From Sipunculus nudus (Eukaryota; Annelida; Sipuncula; Golfingiida; Sipunculidae), in NCBI GenBank assembly GCA_026874595.1, contig CM049316.1, forward strand, positions 13,818,839 through 13,882,838: a DNA stretch of 64,000 nt, given 5' to 3'. The notes beneath the pieces are model-generated. The model was not told the DNA's origin. It made no database searches and saw only the letters and a program-made list of their open reading frames with translations. Made by a program: the position numbers and the translations under genes. Positions 10,728-23,728 of the stretch are shown piece by piece; position 1 is the stretch's first letter, and every line of letters starts with the position of its first letter.

Positions 10728-12700
10728 CAGCAAGCCAGGGCTATATGATTGTAGCGTATTTTATGGTGTTTCCTTTGGGAACTGCATGTCCATCAAACTC
10801 AAATACATCGTGGATTGGTCACGAGGACTCAGGTTACGTGAGATGATTTCTATAACAAAGCACTATGTGCTACAGACCAGACACTGAAGTGCTTATCTCA
10901 ACTTCATGGGGAGCTCACAGACTGGGTCTGCATGGGGAATATCAATCGAACGGAGATCTGTAGCTGCTGTGTGACGCGCTAGTCATGTGACTTTGTTGAA
11001 ATGTGGACTTTGCCGCTGAGCCTGCTGTGCTGTTTATGGCCGGACTCTTTTAATATAACATTGTTGATGATGGGCTGTGTGATAATACAGATAGCTGAAA
11101 CAAAACATCCGGCATGGCATACAAAGAGGCACGTGGAAAGTCTCCAGGTTTGTTAGTTGCCAGTAATTTGAGCACAACACAACCGCTTGCCACAATGTTA
11201 ACCTTCAGGGAGAAATGTGCATTTGGACCTTCAGCCTCTTGAATCTGATTACACATGAAGGTGTCATAGTTTAAAGTGGGACAAGGATTCTGTTGGTCAA
11301 GGGTCAGGTCTGACATCTTAATACAGATATATTGAAGGTTAAATGATTTGCAGACTTGACACTTTACTTCAAGAATACCAATCTTGAGCCAAGTTAGGTG
11401 TCATATGATGAAGTTATAACAAGGTATCAGGCAAGAGCCGAGATAGGTATAACATGAAGTTGCTACAAGATCCCAGACATGAACCAAGTTGGGCGTAACT
11501 TAAGTTAAAACAAGATCCCAAGCCAGGGCCCAGTTAGGCATAACATGAAGTTGCTACAAGATCCCAAACATGAGCCAAGTTGGGCAAAACAAGTTCTTGC
11601 AAGATCTCAAACATGAGCCAGATTGGGCATAACCTGTGGAGTTATAAAAATGGTGAGTCAGACATGCGGGAAGACTTGAACTGGTGTGCTGTATGCTGAG
11701 TCAAGATGATGAAAAAAAACACCAGTCGCATTGAACACCGGAGCATCGATACAGAACCAAGTGTGTGTGTCATTGAGTTGGGGCAGAATTTGTGTGAAAG
11801 GAAGAATATTCTCAATGTTACAGAGACTTTCTGTTTCTGGCAGAGATATGACTTCTTCAAAGTGAAATCGAATCTGTTCAGCAAAAAGGCAGGTTGTGTG
11901 AAAAATGTTTGTAAAAAATACCTAAGCTTTCACCTGGATGGTTCTTAAACCGAAAAAACAGTAAGAACTTCAGGTCATGCATGACATGTACATGAACAGA
12001 GAAGTGTTCAGATACCTTCAGATTATATGTATATTTGTACTCAGCACAAATATAAAGTCACCAGCGCCCTGTGACCTAGGTTATTGTAAGCTGGTTGTTA
12101 GATTTGTGTAGTCTGTGGGCTGTATCTGTGATCCCTCATTTCCTGTTGAGCCCGCTTGTAGTTGATTCCTAGCCAGTTCATGCTGTGTTTAATTTATTCA
12201 AAAGCTGAAAGGTCACAGGAAACTATGGTGATGCGGACTTTCCACGTTATTTATGCAAGAGGGATTGATGTGTGAATTGTTCTGGGAGTCCTGTTTAGTA
12301 ACCCAGCACTGGACTTCATGACTTGATACAAGTACATTCATACAATGGAGCAACCAACGGTGTATATGTTCACCATGGTAACAGAGCCTTGGCAACTTGG
12401 CAAGTCCTTAGTTATGCCCTCTGAATCCTAGATTTCACATTGCCAAAGGTGTAACATAGTAACTATTTTTTTACGCTTATACATACACCATGTGACTTGA
12501 TAGCTGCTGAAAAATGAATAGATATAGTGTGACATAAATATTGATTTAAAAATATTCAGATGATGAACTTTATGTCAGAATACCTGGAATTGTGTGTATT
12601 TTGGCTGCACCTTACATTTATGTATATATGGATCCAATTCACACACATACATTAATGAATTTTTGCTTCTATAAATAAATTATTGGTTATAATGATACAT
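10728..12700 (+). other. TAF4 3' flank / presumed 3'UTR
   Basis: Noncoding sequence after the TAF4 stop. It contains a tandem repeat (11340-11645). The first clear AATAAA is at 12674-12679, about 1.95 kb after the stop, so this could be the proximal 3'UTR. No conserved coding frame is seen; the short ORFs show no family resemblance. Confidence 0.4.
11340..11645 (+). repeat. ~58-60-bp tandem repeat in the TAF4 3' flank
   Basis: About five diverged units. The recurring core is ACATGAAGTTGCTACAAGAT, then CCCAAACATGAGCCAAGTTG, then GGCATA. Copies are visible near 11385, 11450, 11500, 11550 and 11610. Confidence 0.75.
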
Positions 12701-13253
12701 AATACTAATATATGAACACCTAGCCGATCATTAAGCATGATAAATTGTAAAGCTTACTTTGGCTCAATATTAAACCAAGCATGGAAGCTTATTATGGAAC
12801 TTTGAATCTTTTTGTTTTGAATGCCTAGGTTATGTAAATAGAAAGCAATTTTCCTAAGAATTTCTGTTGTAGGATATTTCATTTGAATATGGGAGATGCA
12901 GGTAGCCTTTCAGGGTAGGCTGGGCTGGAAATGTATTGTAATCGCAAGTCAGACAAGGCATGGTTAATAATATTATTTTATTTCTCGATGTATAAAAATA
13001 CCTTGCAGGCTGTCGAGGGATCCTCTTTGTCTCTGCTGTCATATTTCCTCTACTTTGTCTTCTGGATATCTACACTTTAGTACTTTTTTGTTTGCTAAGT
13101 GACCAGCAGTTTCATGCCATGAATTGCTGTGAAAGTGAGCTTTTGTTGTTGAAAGCAAACTATAAGGGGCAATTTTGAAAATGATGATATCAGCACCGTA
13201 AAAAAGAGTAAAATGAACTTTAATTAAATGAACTCTGAATTTCCCAATCCTTC

Positions 13254-14459
13254 TTTTTTAGCTCAGCTGACTGTAAGTCATCTGAGCTATAGTGATCACT
13301 CTTTGTCCATCGTCCGTCTGTCTGTCCATCTGTCCATTAACCAGGCACAAATCGTAACCGCTGGACCTATATTATGTAACTTGACACTCTGAGAGGTCCA
13401 TAAAAAATCTTGTAAACCAGAAATTAGGTCTCTGTTACCTATATCCTTCAAGCTATGGGACCCTAAAGTATCCCCCCAGAATAGTAAAAAATTTCATACA
13501 AAAACTGCCATATCTCAATAACTCTGATGATCATGATTTTTGGCATACATATTGATTATGAGGTGTTCCATCAGTTTCTGCAGACTGGAAGCGCCACCTC
13601 TATTTTTTTTCAAATTTTTACGAATTTTTTTCTCTATTTTTGAGATCTTTAAGGATATGAACATCTGTTAACAGGGCACAAATCATAACAACTGGACCTA
13701 GAATCTTCATTCTTGACACACAGAGAGACCCATGAAAAGTCTCCATGGAAACCTGAAATTAGGCCTCTGTTTCCCTTATCCTTCAAGCTATAGGACTCCG
13801 AAGTATCCCTCAGAATAACGGAAAATTTGATACAAAAGCTGAAGTATCTGAACAACTAATGCAGAGATCACCATGATTCTTTGCATGGATATTGATTATG
13901 GAGTGTTTCATCAGTTTCTGCAGACTAGTGGTGCCACCTATATTTTATTCAATTTTTCGAATTTTTTTCTCTATTTCTGAGACATGTTTGGATGCTATCA
14001 TCTGTTAACGTGGCAAAAATTGTAACAACAGGACCTAGAATCTTCATTCTTGTCATGCAAGGAGGCCCATGAAAAGTGTCTGTGGAAACCTGAAATTAGG
14101 TCTCTGTTACCCATATCCTTCAAGCTATAGAAGCCTCAGAATAATGGAAAATTTGATACAAAAGCTGAAGTATCTGAACAACTAATGCAGAGATCACCAT
14201 GATTCTTTGCATGGATATTGACCATTAAATGTTTTTATTAGTTTCTGCAGACTGGTGGAGCCACGTGTATTTTTTTTAAAAGTTTACGCATTTTTTCTCT
14301 ATTTTTGAGATTTATAAATACAGACAAAATCTTGCTCTGTTATTAAATCTGTTTGATGCTTCAGTTAAATGGGTATATACTAACATTCAAATGATAAAAT
14401 TTCCTTTTGCGAATCTCTTTCCATTCAGCTGAGCGTCATGACCCATGGGTCACTTGTTT
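13254..14459 (+). mobile_element. Helentron-like element D (complete)
   Basis: A complete copy of the same family as element A. The 5' T-run is followed by AGCTCAGCTGACTGTAAGTC and the hairpin, a GTCCGTCTGTC leader, three to four 300-bp units (from about 13340, 13630, 13960), the conserved pre-terminal CAAATGATAAAAT block, and the 3' end at 14426-14459 (CAGCTGAGCGTCATGACCC, the palindrome TGACCCATGGGTCA, CTTGTTT). It is uninterrupted and noncoding, so it is the best local reference for the family. Confidence 0.75.
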
Positions 14460-17402
14460 AAAAGGGTGTGCTGGACAGCATGACTTAACTCCTCATGATA
14501 AAAATATAGCCTCACCTCCCATCTCAATCTGGTTACAGCATAATTAACACAACATGTGTTTTGGGATTATCTTTTTCATTCTTGTTTGGCTCATGTGTAA
14601 AATGGAAGGGTTAATTATTATCTTTTCCTATATCTGCTTTTTGACTGACACTCATCAATTTGCATCTCTTCTAAATTTAGGCCCAAAATTCCTTTGGCTT
14701 AGCTGCTTTTCCTACTTGCTGCTACCACATTCAAAATACAGAGGTTTGGTGTAATTTCCTGTATATGTACATGCCAGTGGCTCTTGTAGTTAACAGTGCT
14801 TTGGTGTTCTCACCTGCAGCTTTTTAGGCAACTAATTTTTCTTTTAATACCTGGCTCCATCTACCTTCATCCTACCAGTAAACTCAGTCACCAGACAATT
14901 TTGTTAAATGAACATATTTGTGCCCTTGCTGTATATCTGTAGATCAGTGATGTAATACTTGAGTCTGGACTTGGACTAGAGTCTAAACTTGAGTGCACCT
15001 TTTTTAGGAACTTGGACTCAAAGGTCCAGGACTCACTCATAGTTAAGGACTCTAGAAATCAGGCCAAGTCCATCTTGAGTCCAGTTAAAAAGTCTTAAAA
15101 ACCATATATAGCACATGTCTAAGCTTAAGCTCTGCATTTGGAGCTATTTAAAATGAAATTAAACATTCGAGTAAAAAGCATTTGTAAGTTAACATAAAAA
15201 TACACATGGTAAGCTCAATTTCCACTTTGAAATTCTTTTAATAAGGACGTTTGTATTGGCCTCAGGTTTCAAATGATTCTGACTCAAAGGTGAACTTGGA
15301 ATCGAAACTCAATGATTCAGACTCAGACTTAAATGGACTTGGACCTGGATGGTATAGACTCGGCCACATCACTGCTGTAGGCCCTGTAGTGAACATTCTA
15401 TGTCTTGCAAAGGAGGATTGGTCCCTCACCTATCTTACCTCATTATCCACCTTCTCGGTACAAACTGCAGACTGTTGTTTCTGCATCCCTTTCTTCTGCA
15501 CCATGTTCCTTCCATCAGTAAAGTACATGTGATCTATATGTATGGGCTGCGTAAGCATCACTGAGGCAATAGATGTTCATGTTTTAATCAAATGTTCTGA
15601 ATATTTATCAGGAATGAAATGCAAATTTTAATGGTTATGTTAATTTTTCTGCCTCAGTGGGGACACTTCAAATAATAAATGGCAGTCATATTTTATTTAT
15701 GCTTTCTAGGATTTTCAACCCTTTGCTGCAGTTGTTGGTCAGGTCATATGCCATATAAATTATATAAATTAGGGTAGGATTTGGACTGATCGCAGCCATA
15801 AAGGAAGGATTATGGAGTGAAAACAAGCAGATGTGTGATATTAGTATAAGATCAGATAAATATTTGTGGAACAGATGCATACAACATGGGCTGATGCTTC
15901 AGCTTGAGCTGGATTCTGTATTTGAGTAGCTTATGAGGCACATTAACCCTTAGTTTTGTGTTTTTTTCTTTTTTTTCTTTTAATATACCTACATTTTCAC
16001 AAAACTTTGTATAGGTTGGGTACAAATGAGCACATTAAAACTGGACGGCCCAACGTATATAAGAACCCAGACAAGCGAATAGCGTTCCCCCTAAACATGA
16101 AGCCAACCAAGTTAGAGATGTAGCTGCAAGAGATGATGTTATAAAGAAAAGGTTACCTTTATACCTTTGTAAGTTTTGTTTTAATTACCCAACGTGCAAG
16201 ACAAGCTTTTGATCACTTTAATCATTTAGCCATTTCTAATCTTGTTTTGCCATGAAACTTTATGTCTTTATTGGTAAGAAACTGTGTGGAAAAGAGGAAA
16301 CTTTAATTAATTAGTAGAAATATCTTGCATGTGATCTCTGCTAAGTGACAGTGGGTCAGCAATTAGCCAGGTAAATATTATTTTTATTATTATTACATAA
16401 TTTGTGGGCTGATGTACATTGTTTAACACAATTTCCTCACAAGATCAAGGTTTCTACAAATTTACTTGGTTCTGTTTAAATTTTGAGGTTTTGTATCACA
16501 AATGGAATATGTTTGTGTCATTTAGGAATCAGGTATTATGGATATTCAGCTTTCACAGAGAATACTAGTTTTGAAGCTTTTAACTAAAATCAAATCTGTC
16601 AATTATGCAAAATAATTCTTTATGCAACAGTGTTTAAAAAATGTATGTTTTAAAATCTGTAAATTCTCTAGTGTGCATTTAATTAATAACAGTGCAAGAT
16701 ATTAATTTTATCAGATAGTTCTGTAGGAGTACATTTGCTGTACTTTTTGAGGAAAGGAAATTAACTTTGGTTTAAATTTTGGACATGTGTTGTATATATA
16801 TTTATTCTGATTGTGCAGAATTCTCTGGCTGACTGTATTCACAGAATCTTGACATTGTATAAAAGGAGGAAGTCTCAGGAGTGCTTATTGTATATAAAAC
16901 CAGTGAAACAAGTAAAATCTGCAACAAAACGGAACAGGTCACCACAAGCATGTTACATCTCAGGATTTTGTTGTTTTAATTAGTCCCGACAACCTTGATT
17001 ACAAAATACCCTTAATATGCCTCATGAGGAGTTTAAGAAGTTTGAGTGACAGTCCAGCTTGAAGTATAGGGGTTTTGCTGTTAAAAGCTTAAATTAATGC
17101 ATGATTTTCATAAAGCACAGATGCATGCTATGACCTTATAGTCGACTTAACAAGCATAGAGGTTATCCATGCTAAAATATCCCACCATTTTGCATACTTT
17201 GAGCCCTTCATTGCCAGCATTTACTAGAGCCTCTGGCAGAAAAGTTGGTAACGGATACAACGTGCATAGTATTGCTGGTACCGTAGTGGTGTTAGTTAAA
17301 GCATGATATAAGAAGTGTTAACAGTGTGTGAAAAATAAAACTGTTGGTATTTCTTTAAATTTGTCAGACATGTATATAAAGGAATTCATGCTGTAATTTA
17401 TT

Positions 17403-17406
<4 letters not shown>
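14460..17406. other. Intergenic sequence, no gene recognised
   Basis: Apart from the GACTC-rich block at 14945-15370, this AT-rich stretch shows no exon, RNA gene or element terminus that I can support. Confidence 0.5.
14945..15370 (+). repeat. GACTC/GGACTT-rich dispersed repeat
   Basis: Irregular repeats of GAGTC, GGACTTGGACT and GACTCAAAGG at 14955-15090 and 15280-15360. A related block occurs at about 62410-62790 in an IDS intron. An ORF across 15251-15532 is a by-product (SDSDLN-type text). Confidence 0.55.

Positions 17407-17433
<27 letters not shown>
17407..17433. repeat. (TA)n microsatellite
   Basis: An uninterrupted AT dinucleotide run in the TAF4-NELFCD interval. Confidence 0.95.
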
Positions 17434-17439
<6 letters not shown>

Positions 17440-18300
17440 TATATAAATGACTCTGTAAATGTGTCATGAAGTAAAGGATTGTGTGTTGAAGGTGGTTATG
17501 ATATTGGTTTGGTCATAAACTGACCAGGATATTTTTGTACAACCACAGATGTCACAGACATGTTACATAATTTCATTTATCTGTTGCCATAGGTGACCTG
17601 TTACTACTGCTCTTTTGTTGCTTGGATGTTGCTAGGGATCTGTTGCCCTCTGGTGGGGAGGGCTGAAAGCAGTGCTCCTTTGGGCCTGTGTTAATTGTAC
17701 CATTTTACAGTCTATTACATCCGGGTATTATGTTTCTTCATATGTTTCTATTGTGTAGAAACAAGTTCATGTATATTATTCCAGAGAACAAAAACTCCCT
17801 GCTTCGAGTAGTTTTGAATAGACACATTAAAATACTGTTATCATACAGGGATACAAAGGCAGCCATGTTCTTTATTGAAAATGTAACAAAATATTGTACA
17901 TACCACACGCAGACATGTCATTCTTTTTTGTATTTTGTATAGTGAACATCAGTAGTTGTACATAGGTACCATATCAACATTAGTCTGTACAGAGCCCACG
18001 GCCTCTCACGATTAACCTACAAACGTGTCACGTCTCTAGGAAATTTTTCCCCCCTCCTTCTTTCCCCCCCATTTGTACGTGCTTGCTTTCTAACCGTGTC
18101 ATAGTGAGTATTGTTATTATTATTATTATTATTGATTTACTGATTGAATTATCAATGATGCATTGATCGTCTATTAGTTTGATGGTTGCTGTATCACAGC
18201 AGTTGCAGTTGTCTGAAAATTAGAAAAAAAAATGACTATGGGGTCCAAAGTGGAGTATTAGTTTTCACAGCATTTGTCAACAGCAAAATAAAATATACAT
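17434..18300 (+). other. Candidate distal 3'UTR end (TAF4 or a noncoding transcript)
   Basis: This block looks like mature 3'UTR sequence rather than repeat. It has two UGUACAUA Pumilio-type sites about 60 bases apart (near 17896 and 17957), a C/T-rich run (18045-18070), an ATT run (18115-18132) and an AATAAA at 18287-18292. If it belongs to TAF4, the 3'UTR would be about 7.5 kb and would include element D. There is no coding potential. The assignment is an inference. Confidence 0.3.
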
Positions 18301-19272
18301 GAAGAAAGTCAGACTTGTGTTTCTTTTATCATACTTGGAACGTAGACAGTAATGTTGGTATAGTGGTCTCATTCATCAAATATATGAACATTCATTTATC
18401 AGATGGGCACAAAGACATATTTACCTATCAAATATGGGAATATACTTTTTGTGAAATTTTTTTTTTTCTGTAATATACTAAATTTTCTGATTTTTCCTGT
18501 TATAATAATCAACATGCTTAAGAACATGAGAACTTAAGTAGACATTACAGCAGTTGTATTAATTTAATTGCCCTGTGACAACAGATATAATTCATGGCAT
18601 TTTCAGTAACATGATAATGCTGTTCCCACTTCCAAAATCAGGAATCAAACTGCACAGGATGGGAATCAGGAATGATCACATTTTCTAACAATTCAAGATG
18701 AAAAGTGCTGCCAGAACTGATGAAAAACATACAGGGTTTATTTGCAACACAGATTTATACAAAAAATTTAATCCCGTATAGATTTGCTTATTACCGACCT
18801 TTATATTGAATTTCAGTAAAAGTCGATGAAACTGGTCTTCAGATATCTTGCAGTCACTATTGCTCCATGCAGGTTAAATAAGGACATTTTATATTTTAAT
18901 GTTTACTAATGCTTATTTTTTTAAAACTTTAAGGAACTCAAAAGGTATAGGTTGTCCCAGTTGGAATAACATAGCTTTTACTGTAGTTCGTCCCCCTAAA
19001 TGCCAATAGAGAATGCTTCTGTGCTTATGTACATGAAGGGTTTTAATCAACTATTACATAAGGAAGTACATATGCTTGAGGTGAACACTCCTGTTATGAG
19101 TATGAGTGACCATGTGAATCACCTTTTTGCAGCTGACAGGCCAATTATGAATACCTTAGATGTATGAGCAAGGAGCATTCGGATTTATATATGACCTTGA
19201 CTGAGATATGGTCCAAAATTGGCAACGCATGTAATGATAGAATAGCAGGACAGTTTTATTTGTATCAAGGAA
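18301..19272. other. Intergenic sequence, nothing recognised
   Basis: AT-rich sequence with no conserved frame, RNA gene or repeat boundary that I can support. Confidence 0.5.
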
Positions 19273-19280
19273 GTAGTCGG

Positions 19281-20292
19281 CAGGGTTTGGGTCAGGTACT
19301 TACAAGTACCTGTATCTAGGTACACAGTTCCGAGTACCTGTACCTTGGCTGTCATGAACCTGGAACTGAAGTACCTGTACCTGGTATAAGGTGCTCTCTG
19401 TATATGTCAGATACTGAAAATGGAGATCAGACTTGGGTCAATTACATACTGGTACATGTACAAAGCTTGTTACCCCCTGTCAGGGCAGTCACCTAATTTA
19501 TAACCCAGGCAGAGGATAATTACCAAGCTTAAATTACTGCAGCCTTGAAGTTAAGTTGGCTACCTTTGCTGTCAGTCTGGTCTACTTCAGTCTCTGAACA
19601 GGATGTTCTTTCTGGTATTATCAGCATAAAGTAAAGGGCAACCAGCAAAGCATATGAACAGGGTTGTTCACATGCCCCTAGTAGATACTTGTCTAGTATA
19701 CACAGAACACAGATGTACATGAAGTTGTGAGGAAAATACATATTATATCAGTGAAATCGGCCAAAAAGCAAAACTTTCAATTTAACAGAAGAGTCTCTGA
19801 TTGGGCACTTAGTTCAGTTGCTCTTAATTCTGAAAACCATTCTCTGTGTGATTTTCTACAATTTACATGTTTATTGTTTCTGATATAGACATAACTTCAC
19901 ATTAGTTTCATGATATTTTAATATATGAATCAAAGTTTTATATTTCTATATCAATAAATATGTTAAATTTATCAGCTTAGTATATTTATCACTTTTACTG
20001 TCCTGTATATTTGCAAGGCCTATATTTTTCCTGAAGACATAGGCAGCAATCATTTTATACTTATTAATAATATATTGTCATTCTACTATAACTTATTATT
20101 ATGATATCACATATAAAAGGGTTGAAATTTAAAGTTTCATTAGTACAATGTCTTTGAAATGTATCTGTACCTGGGTATTTTCTAAAGTACTTTGACCTTT
20201 ACCTGGGTTCTCTACAAAAATGTTGTACCTGTACCTGACACTTGCAAAAATACCTGTACCTAGGTAGTCGCATGTACCTGACCCCAACCCTG
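19281..20292. mobile_element. hAT-like non-autonomous element
   Basis: Terminal inverted repeats: the left end is CAGGGTTTGGGTCAGGTACT; the right end is the complement of CAGGGTTGGGGTCAGGTACA. The flanks are GTAGTCGG (19273-19280) and GTAGTGCG (20293-20300), matching at 6 of 8 positions, as expected for an aged 8-bp hAT target duplication. Both subterminal regions are full of GTACCTG repeats. The interior is AT-rich without a transposase. Confidence 0.7.
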
Positions 20293-20300
20293 GTAGTGCG

Positions 20301-21572
20301 AGACCAATCTCAATAAGGAACCTTATCAAACCATGGAGGTTGTTTTCTCAAGTAACCCACCCCCTAATACAAATGAATTGCTCTATTACAATAAAAAAGC
20401 TTCATGTTATGATGGGAGAGAATCCTAAAAAATCATATCATATTATGGCGATTCAGATTAAAAGCCAAAGCAACATTTAATGGAATGCTCTTGAGTGTTA
20501 TCCTAACCCTCCACAAAATTTCATCAAAATCCATTCAGAATTTTGGCCCAAAACTGCATACAAACCAACCAAATAACCAAATGTAAAACATAAAACCTCT
20601 AGGAGCATCTTATAGTTGTACCATGAGGTGGAGGTACAACCATGGGACTGAAGAGCCTGTTTGAACTTATGAGTGAAATAAAAGATAAGAATCAAAAAAG
20701 TACTATGGAGAATTTTATTGATAATTACCAATAATATGCATATGTACATGAACAACAACAAACATATCACCTACTTTGGTACCAGGGGGACAAGAACAAC
20801 ACAACTTCCTTAAGAAGTTCACAATGTTTTGTGACCGTTACTCCATTGCTAAACTCCACTCCACCAGTCTGTGCCCACCTGTTTTTTGGGAGTTGATTTT
20901 CTTAAAAGCTGATATCTCTGTATTATTTCATATAAAATACAATTAGAAGAAAATATTTAATTAAAATGAGCCTCTTCAGCACACTAATTTGTACATATTA
21001 TGTGATTTTCAGCTATGTCCCCAGACACTAATGATTTTCAGTCTTTGCTTAAAACTAAAGATATTATTTATTAAAAGTAAATATAACCAGCATCTGCAAC
21101 AATGATGTACTGTTTTACCTTTAAACTTGCATCCATTACCTTAGGGAAGGGAAAAATTGAACATTGAAAACTAGCACTGCATGACATACAATGTTAACAT
21201 AATGCATGGAAAAAGGAATTTGTACATACAGGGACTTGTGGTATGTTTTAACATCTCTACATTTTATCTACCTTTACTAAAAAGGTCTGATTTATGTACC
21301 TGAGAGACGCCTAAATTTGAGACCTATAGCATAAACTCAGAAAGTTAAATGTGATATTCAGATGTATGTGTATGCACACACAGATTTTGGACTCAAGTAC
21401 TCAGTATCATTGTTCTAGAGTACTCGAGTGCTCTTTTCCACCTTAGATTGAGAACAAAATGTTATGAAGAGTGAACCCTTGGAGGGAAGCTCCAGTTTGG
21501 TACCTGAGAGGGAAGATTGTTGCCAATGAGATGATTAAGGTTAAATGGCTTATTTTGAAGGGATATAAATTT
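20301..21572. other. Intergenic sequence, nothing recognised
   Basis: No gene-like frame, structured RNA or element end was found here. Confidence 0.5.
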
Positions 21573-23280
21573 TAACAAGTGTCCAATGGGTCATGACGCT
21601 CAGCCGACTGACATGTTGACAATATGTCATTGCACAGGCAATCAATTAAGATAATCTAGGTGGCATCATTGTTCATGTATATTAGCTTAAGTTCTTCAAG
21701 ACCCATAAGCACAACAAATTTGATGACAATCCAACCAGCCTTTCCTGAGGAACCCGGCAATTTGTGTATTTTTTGCATTATTTCTGGGGTGCTCAAACAT
21801 ACCCCAAAACCCTGAGAATATAGGTCACTGTGGCCGAATTTCAGGTTTCTGGGGAGAACTTTTGAGGAACTCTCAAGATATCAAGTAAGAAGATTCTTGG
21901 CCCAATGGTTATGATTTGTGCCCTACTTTGGTATCAAATTTTCAATTATTCTGAGGGGTGCTTATAAGCTCCATAGCTCAGAAAATATGGGTAACAGAGA
22001 CCTAATTTCATGTTTCCATGGAGACTTTCCATGGACCTCCCTGGATGTTAAGTTAGAAGATTTTAGGTCCAATGGTTATGATTTGTGCCCTGCTTGATAT
22101 CATTTTTTTTTTATTATGCTTGGAGGTGCTTATAAGCCACATAGCTCTGAGAATATGGGTAACAGAGACCTGATTTCAGGTTTCCATGGAGATTTTTATG
22201 GACCTCCGGGAATGTCAAGAAAGAAGATTCTAGGTCAAATGGTTATGATTTGTGCCCTGTTAATAGACAACTACATCTTTGAAGGTCTCAAAAATAAAGA
22301 TAAAATGTGTAAAAATTGGAAAAAGTCCAGGTGGTGCCACCAGTCTGCAGGAACTGATGAAACACTCCATGATGAATATGCATGCACAGAATAAGGGTGG
22401 TCAATGCATTAGTTGTTCAGATACTGGAGCTTTTGTATCAAACTTTTAGTTATTCTAGGAGGTAATTCTAAGCCCAATAGCTCAGAGGATATGGGTAACA
22501 GAGACCTAATTTCAGGTTTCCATTGAGATTTTTTATGGACCTCCGGGAATGTCAAGAAAGAAGAATCCAGGTCAAATGGTTATGATTTGTGCTCTGTTAA
22601 CAGACGACCACATCTTTGAAGGTCTCAAAAATAAAGATAAAAATGCGTAAAAATTGGAAAAAGGCCAGGTGGCGCCAACAGTCTGCAGGTACTGATGAAA
22701 CACTCTATGATGCATATGCATGCAAAAAATCATGCCGATCAATGCAATTATTGTTCAGATACTAGAACTTTTGTATCATTTTTTTAGTTATTCTGGGGGG
22801 TTCTTAGGAGCCCCATAGCTTGAAGAATATGGGTAACAGACACCTAATTCCAGGTTTCCAAGGAGACTTTTCATTGACCTTTCTCGATGTAAAGTAAAAA
22901 GATTCCAGGTCCAGGGGTTAGGATTTGTGCCCTGTTAACAGATGACCGCATCTTGTTAGGTCTCAAAAATAGAGAAAAAGAGTTGTAAAAAATTGAAAAA
23001 ATTCAGGTGGCGCCACCAGTCTGCATTTACTGGGGGTACTTCGGAGCCCCATAGTTTGAAGAATATGGGTAACAGAGACCCAATTCCAGGTTTCCTAGGA
23101 GATTTTTCACAGACCTCTCTGGATGTAAAGTTAAAAGATTCCAGGTCCAGTGGTTAGGATTTGTGTCCTGTTAAAGGACAGACGGCCGGATGGCCAGACG
23201 GACGACGGAAAAGAGTGATTGCTATAGCTCAGATGACTTACAGTCAGCTCAGCAGCTGACTTACAGTCAGCTCTGCTCAA
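21573..23280 (-). mobile_element. Helentron-like element E (reverse orientation)
   Basis: The 3' terminus comes first on the + strand (AACAAGTGTCCAATGGGTCA followed by TGACGCTCAGCCGAC, 21574-21609). Reverse-oriented units follow, with GTAACAGAGACCTAATTTCA (about 22000, 22165, 22500, 22840, 23070). Then comes a GGACAGACGG-rich leader and the 5' hairpin (23222-23280), where part of the terminal hairpin is duplicated (CAGTCAGCTC seen twice). It ends about 450 bases short of the NELFCD stop codon, so it may lie in or just beyond that 3'UTR. Confidence 0.7.
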
Positions 23281-23728
23281 AATGATATGCTTTGGACTGG
23301 ATTTCCACTCTTATTTACACCTATTCTTTTGTTGGGAGAAAGTTAAGCCATTGCCATGTAAGGTTTATACATATTTAACATCTGTAAATAGATTACTATT
23401 TATAGCTTTCAAGCATTGCCTTGGCAATGAAAACTTTAATCTGAGACGGGTTATATCTATCCAGTGCTTGGGTCCAAATATCTGGTACCTGTTGCAGCCC
23501 TGCTCATCTCTCTGACCTCTGGTAGAAATAGATGAAGAATTTCTTAAGCTGCCATGCTGGAAAAGCAACATGCATCTTTTCCTGTTTTGGTGACTTTTAG
23601 GGTCATGGTTTTCCTTAACATGTCCACACATGCTTTTTCGTCAGGTAGACATATGTACACCATGTTGTCTAGCTTCTTTAAGGATCCTGATGGCCGTGAC
23701 ATTTTGTAACTCTGCCTACGGATCAACT

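Noticed and set aside
15251-15532. 93-aa frame with Ser/Asp repeats
   Set aside because: Translation of the GACTC-rich repeat; no conserved domain.
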